The position numbers and the translations under genes are program-made. Source: Lachnoclostridium phytofermentans (GTDB lineage: Bacteria; Bacillota; Clostridia; Lachnospirales; Lachnospiraceae). Taken from it: a DNA stretch of 6,406 bases. The stretch covers positions 1 to 6,406 of the forward strand of contig DPVV01000071.1 of NCBI GenBank assembly GCA_003526525.1, given 5' to 3'. The notes under the pieces were generated by a model. That model was not told the origin of the DNA, did no database searches, and worked only from the letters and a program-made list of their open reading frames with translations. Shown one piece after another: positions 4,153 to 6,406 of the stretch. Within the stretch, counting starts at the first letter, position 1; every line of letters begins with the position of its first letter.

Positions 4153-5673
4153 ATGACAGAGAATAATTCTAATTTTAGTAATTCAAATGATAATCAACTT
4201 AATAACTCAAATGATAACGTATCTGGTAATTTAAATGATAATCAACAAAAACCGCAAAATACCTACAGCTTCTGGGCGGAGCAAATTGGACAAAATCAAA
4301 GCTCCTCTAGTTTCTCTTCTCAGAATAGAGAAACAAACAATAACAATGCCAATGAACAAACACTAAACTCTCACATTTATAGCGCTAACCAAGGAAGCCA
4401 AAATTTTTATAATGTACCTCCTGCAAATGATAACCCTCCAAAAAAGAAAGGATCTAAAGTAGGGAAAGCTACAGGTTTTCTTCTAAAAGCGGTATCCTTT
4501 GGTGTCGTTGCTTCCTTAACTTTCCTTGGCTGCAATGCTTTATATCGTAATTATGAAGGTTCTGATTCTCAAGGAAGAACTTCATTAAATAGTAATGGAT
4601 TATTTCTAGAGCCTGCTAGCAAAGACAATAAGCTTGCTTCCACAACTGTCTCTCAAGACGTCACCATACAAAGTACCGACGTTTCCGATATTGTAGAACA
4701 AACTATGCCTGCTACTGTAGCGATTACCAGTACTATGAATCAAAACTTTAATATTTGGGGACAGAATTATGGTCAAGAAGTAAGTGGAGGAGGTTCCGGT
4801 ATTATTATTGGAAAAACCGACAAAGAATTACTTATTGCAACGAACAATCACGTAGTAGCTGATGCAACCAAGATTCTTGTAACTTTTATTGATGATTCCA
4901 CTGCAGAGGCAACCATCAAGGGGCGTAACTCCTCTGCTGACCTTGCTGTTATTTCTATCGATGTAAGTAAATTAGAGAAAGATACACTCGATAAAATAAA
5001 AGTTGCTAAGCTTGGTAATTCTGATGATATTAAGGTAGGTCAGATGGCGATTGCAATCGGTAACGCACTTGGTTATGGTCAGACAGTAACTGTTGGTTAT
5101 ATCAGTGCCAAAGAGCGTGAGATTACCGTTGATAATGGTAACAAATTAGAAGTTCTCCAGACTGATGCAGCAATTAACCCAGGTAACTCTGGTGGAGCAT
5201 TAATTGATGTGGCTGGGAATTTAATCGGAGTAAATACTGCTATTTTCTCTCAGTCAGGTGGGTCTTTAGGAATTGGTTTTGCAATTCCTGCAAAAGTTTG
5301 CCAACAAGTCCTAAACTCAATTTTGAAAGATGGCCGTGTAGTTCGCGGATGGTTAGGTATTAGTTTAGTACCGCCTACACAAGAAGATGTATTAGCGCCG
5401 AAACAGCAAATTGGGGTAGTGGTTGCCGATGTCTTGAAAAGTGGTCCAGCTGCGTCAGCAGGTATTAAAATTGGTGATAAAATTATTCAAGTTAATAATG
5501 AGCCAATCACCTCAGCATCTCATTTGATTAATTACGTCGCATTACAAGCGCCTAATAGCGAAATTAATGTAATGGTTGAGCGAGATGGGAAGCAACAAAA
5601 CTTTGTGGTGACAGTAGGGGAACGGAAAAACCAAAATACTCAATCACAATTTATACCACTGCCTAAACAGTAA
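4153..5673 (+). CDS. htrA: HtrA/DegP-type membrane serine protease, apparent inter-phylum chimera
   Basis: This 506-residue HtrA-family protease (start 4153) would degrade misfolded proteins outside the cytoplasmic membrane. Residues 1-100 are an Asn/Ser/Gln-rich cytoplasmic tail with repeated SNDN-like units and an FWAEQ motif. A basic KKKGSK stretch leads into one transmembrane helix (about 107-130). The trypsin-like domain has all three catalytic residues: His233 (ATNNHVV), Asp263 (SSADLAV) and Ser346 (NPGNSGGAL). A single PDZ domain follows (about 400-492). Residues before Ser346 read like Lachnospiraceae HtrA (SGIIIGKTDKELLIATNNHV). Residues after it read like gammaproteobacterial AlgW/DegS (GNLIGVNTAIFSQSGGS, then IGFAIPAKV and RGWLGI). 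The frame is intact because the switch falls in the family's most conserved stretch. The product as written may not exist in any one organism. Family assignment is firm; chimerism is inference from remembered family patterns. Confidence 0.85.
   Translation: MTENNSNFSNSNDNQLNNSNDNVSGNLNDNQQKPQNTYSFWAEQIGQNQSSSSFSSQNRETNNNNANEQTLNSHIYSANQGSQNFYNVPPANDNPPKKKGSKVGKATGFLLKAVSFGVVASLTFLGCNALYRNYEGSDSQGRTSLNSNGLFLEPASKDNKLASTTVSQDVTIQSTDVSDIVEQTMPATVAITSTMNQNFNIWGQNYGQEVSGGGSGIIIGKTDKELLIATNNHVVADATKILVTFIDDSTAEATIKGRNSSADLAVISIDVSKLEKDTLDKIKVAKLGNSDDIKVGQMAIAIGNALGYGQTVTVGYISAKEREITVDNGNKLEVLQTDAAINPGNSGGALIDVAGNLIGVNTAIFSQSGGSLGIGFAIPAKVCQQVLNSILKDGRVVRGWLGISLVPPTQEDVLAPKQQIGVVVADVLKSGPAASAGIKIGDKIIQVNNEPITSASHLINYVALQAPNSEINVMVERDGKQQNFVVTVGERKNQNTQSQFIPLPKQ
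5150..5215. other. Probable chimeric junction between two genomes
   Basis: The interval encodes LQTDAAINPGNSGGALID, nearly identical between Firmicute HtrA and proteobacterial DegS/AlgW. Upstream, coding and intergenic content is clostridial. Downstream, the protease C-terminus, terminator and cca are Acinetobacter-like. A shared stretch of this kind is where an assembler can join unrelated contigs, and also where homologous recombination could act. The exact join cannot be placed by eye within the conserved block. Confidence 0.7.
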
Positions 5674-5677
5674 AAGT

Positions 5678-5704
5678 AAAAAAGCCTCTTAGTGAGGCTT
5701 TTTT
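5678..5704. terminator. Bidirectional Rho-independent terminator between htrA and cca
   Basis: AAAAAAGCCTC (5678-5688) and GAGGCTTTTTT (5694-5704) form a perfect 11-bp stem with a 5-nt loop, with T-tracts on both strands. It begins 4 nt after the htrA stop (5671-5673) and lies 11 nt beyond the cca stop (5716-5718), so it serves both convergent genes. It belongs to the gammaproteobacterial side of the junction. Confidence 0.92.
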
Positions 5705-5715
5705 ATTGGCTTGAA

Positions 5716-6406
5716 TTAAGAATGAGAGGGTACTTGATGTTGATGTTTAAACTCAGTTAAAGCATCAATGCGATACTGAATTAGCATTTCACCAATCTCC
5801 GCACCTTTAATGTTTTCAGGTAAATCCTGAACTTTAATAGAGCGAACGATTTGCATCGCATCTAACATGTACTGAGCTTGAGGATAAGGACGGTCTTCTA
5901 AACCTAATCTTCCTTTAGCATCACATTCACATGCTTGTACAAAAGCTTCTACTCTCTCAGGACGACGTAAGACATCTAGACGCTGTAATAAACGCCATAC
6001 AGTTCCTGGTTTTAACGACATAATCTGATGACATTTTAGATGTTCTTTACACACCGAGAGTGCTAACTGTCGAGTTTGAGTTGGAACTTTTAAACGTTCA
6101 CATAACTCGGTAACTGGTTTTACTCCACGTTCTTCATGCATGATGTGGCGAGGGAGTTCATTAACTGGAGTTAATGCCTTACCTAAATCATGTACTAACA
6201 CAGCAAATCGAACATCGAGCGAATAATTAGCCTTACAAGCTTGCTGTAAGGACATTAAGGTATGTATGCCACAATCTACTTCAGGATGATATTCAGGACG
6301 TTGAGGTACACCAAATAAAGCATCAATTTCAGGGAAAAGATGTTTTAATGCGCCACAATCACGCAAAGTTTGAAAATAAATATCTGCATGAGTTTCCATT
6401 AAAGCG
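5716..6406 (-). CDS. cca: Multifunctional CCA protein, C-terminal HD domain (5' end beyond window)
   Basis: This is the C-terminal part of the gammaproteobacterial CCA-adding tRNA nucleotidyltransferase, which builds or repairs the 3' CCA of tRNAs. About 230 codons are present, roughly the last half of a family member of about 410 residues; the N-terminal nucleotidyltransferase domain lies off the right edge. Motifs match the E. coli-type enzyme: LRDCGALKHLFPEIDALFGV at the start, then HPEVDCGIHTLM, then the metal-binding HD motif (VHDLGKALTP) and PRHIMHEERGVK. In E. coli the HD domain carries 2',3'-cyclic phosphodiesterase, 2'-nucleotidase and phosphatase activity. The ATG at 6397-6399 is internal: in-frame codons for Ala-Leu precede it, matching the ALM found before this point in the family. 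This type of cca is not expected in Lachnospiraceae and points to an Acinetobacter-like source. The HQHQVPSHS tail is a short lineage-specific end. Confidence 0.93.
   Translation of the reverse strand, partial: ALMETHADIYFQTLRDCGALKHLFPEIDALFGVPQRPEYHPEVDCGIHTLMSLQQACKANYSLDVRFAVLVHDLGKALTPVNELPRHIMHEERGVKPVTELCERLKVPTQTRQLALSVCKEHLKCHQIMSLKPGTVWRLLQRLDVLRRPERVEAFVQACECDAKGRLGLEDRPYPQAQYMLDAMQIVRSIKVQDLPENIKGAEIGEMLIQYRIDALTEFKHQHQVPSHS

Noticed and set aside
6397..6399. ATG as a true start of a short HD-domain protein
   Set aside because: The frame stays open to the window edge, and the preceding Ala-Leu codons match the internal ALM of full-length CCA proteins, so the gene is cut by the window and not naturally short.

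Overview
Organism and origin. Positions 1 to about 5160 look like a low-GC Firmicute of the Lachnospiraceae / Lachnoclostridium type. The evidence is AT-rich intergenic DNA, strong GGAGG-type ribosome sites, a clostridial-style ClpX-like ATPase, a small membrane zinc-ribbon protein and a clostridial HtrA with an Asn/Ser-rich cytoplasmic tail. Positions from about 5215 to the end look like a gammaproteobacterium, most like Acinetobacter: the C-terminal part of a DegS/AlgW-type protease, a compact bidirectional terminator, and the HD domain of a gammaproteobacterial multifunctional CCA protein. The switch falls inside one open reading frame, at the conserved catalytic-serine motif of the protease. 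The window is therefore most likely a chimera, probably an assembly join at shared sequence, although a real recombination event cannot be excluded by reading alone.

Layout. Minus strand, right to left: a polyprenyl-phosphate sugar phosphotransferase (2265-3686) with a strong terminator behind it; a well-formed promoter (2140-2168) and a structured leader with a terminator-like hairpin (2051-2110) in front of a small membrane zinc-ribbon gene (1615-2016); a palindrome-rich, heptamer-repeat spacer (1493-1616); a short terminator; and a promoter and strong ribosome site driving a divergent clpX-like gene that runs off the left edge (1-1329). Plus strand: an htrA-like gene (4153-5673) diverging from the sugar transferase across a 466-base spacer that holds inverted repeats and candidate promoters. 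It converges on the partial cca gene (5716-6406, minus) at a shared terminator.

How the parts relate. The ClpX-like unfoldase and the HtrA protease are both protein-quality-control factors, and the sugar transferase starts assembly of a surface or exopolysaccharide repeat unit on the membrane. Each gene has its own promoter or terminator, so no multi-gene operon is evident. The most noteworthy points are the chimeric protease and taxon switch, the ClpX-like protein with altered substrate-recognition loops, and the structured leader of the zinc-ribbon gene, which resembles either an attenuator or a leftover IS200/IS605-type right end. I found no tRNA, rRNA, CRISPR array or intact transposase.
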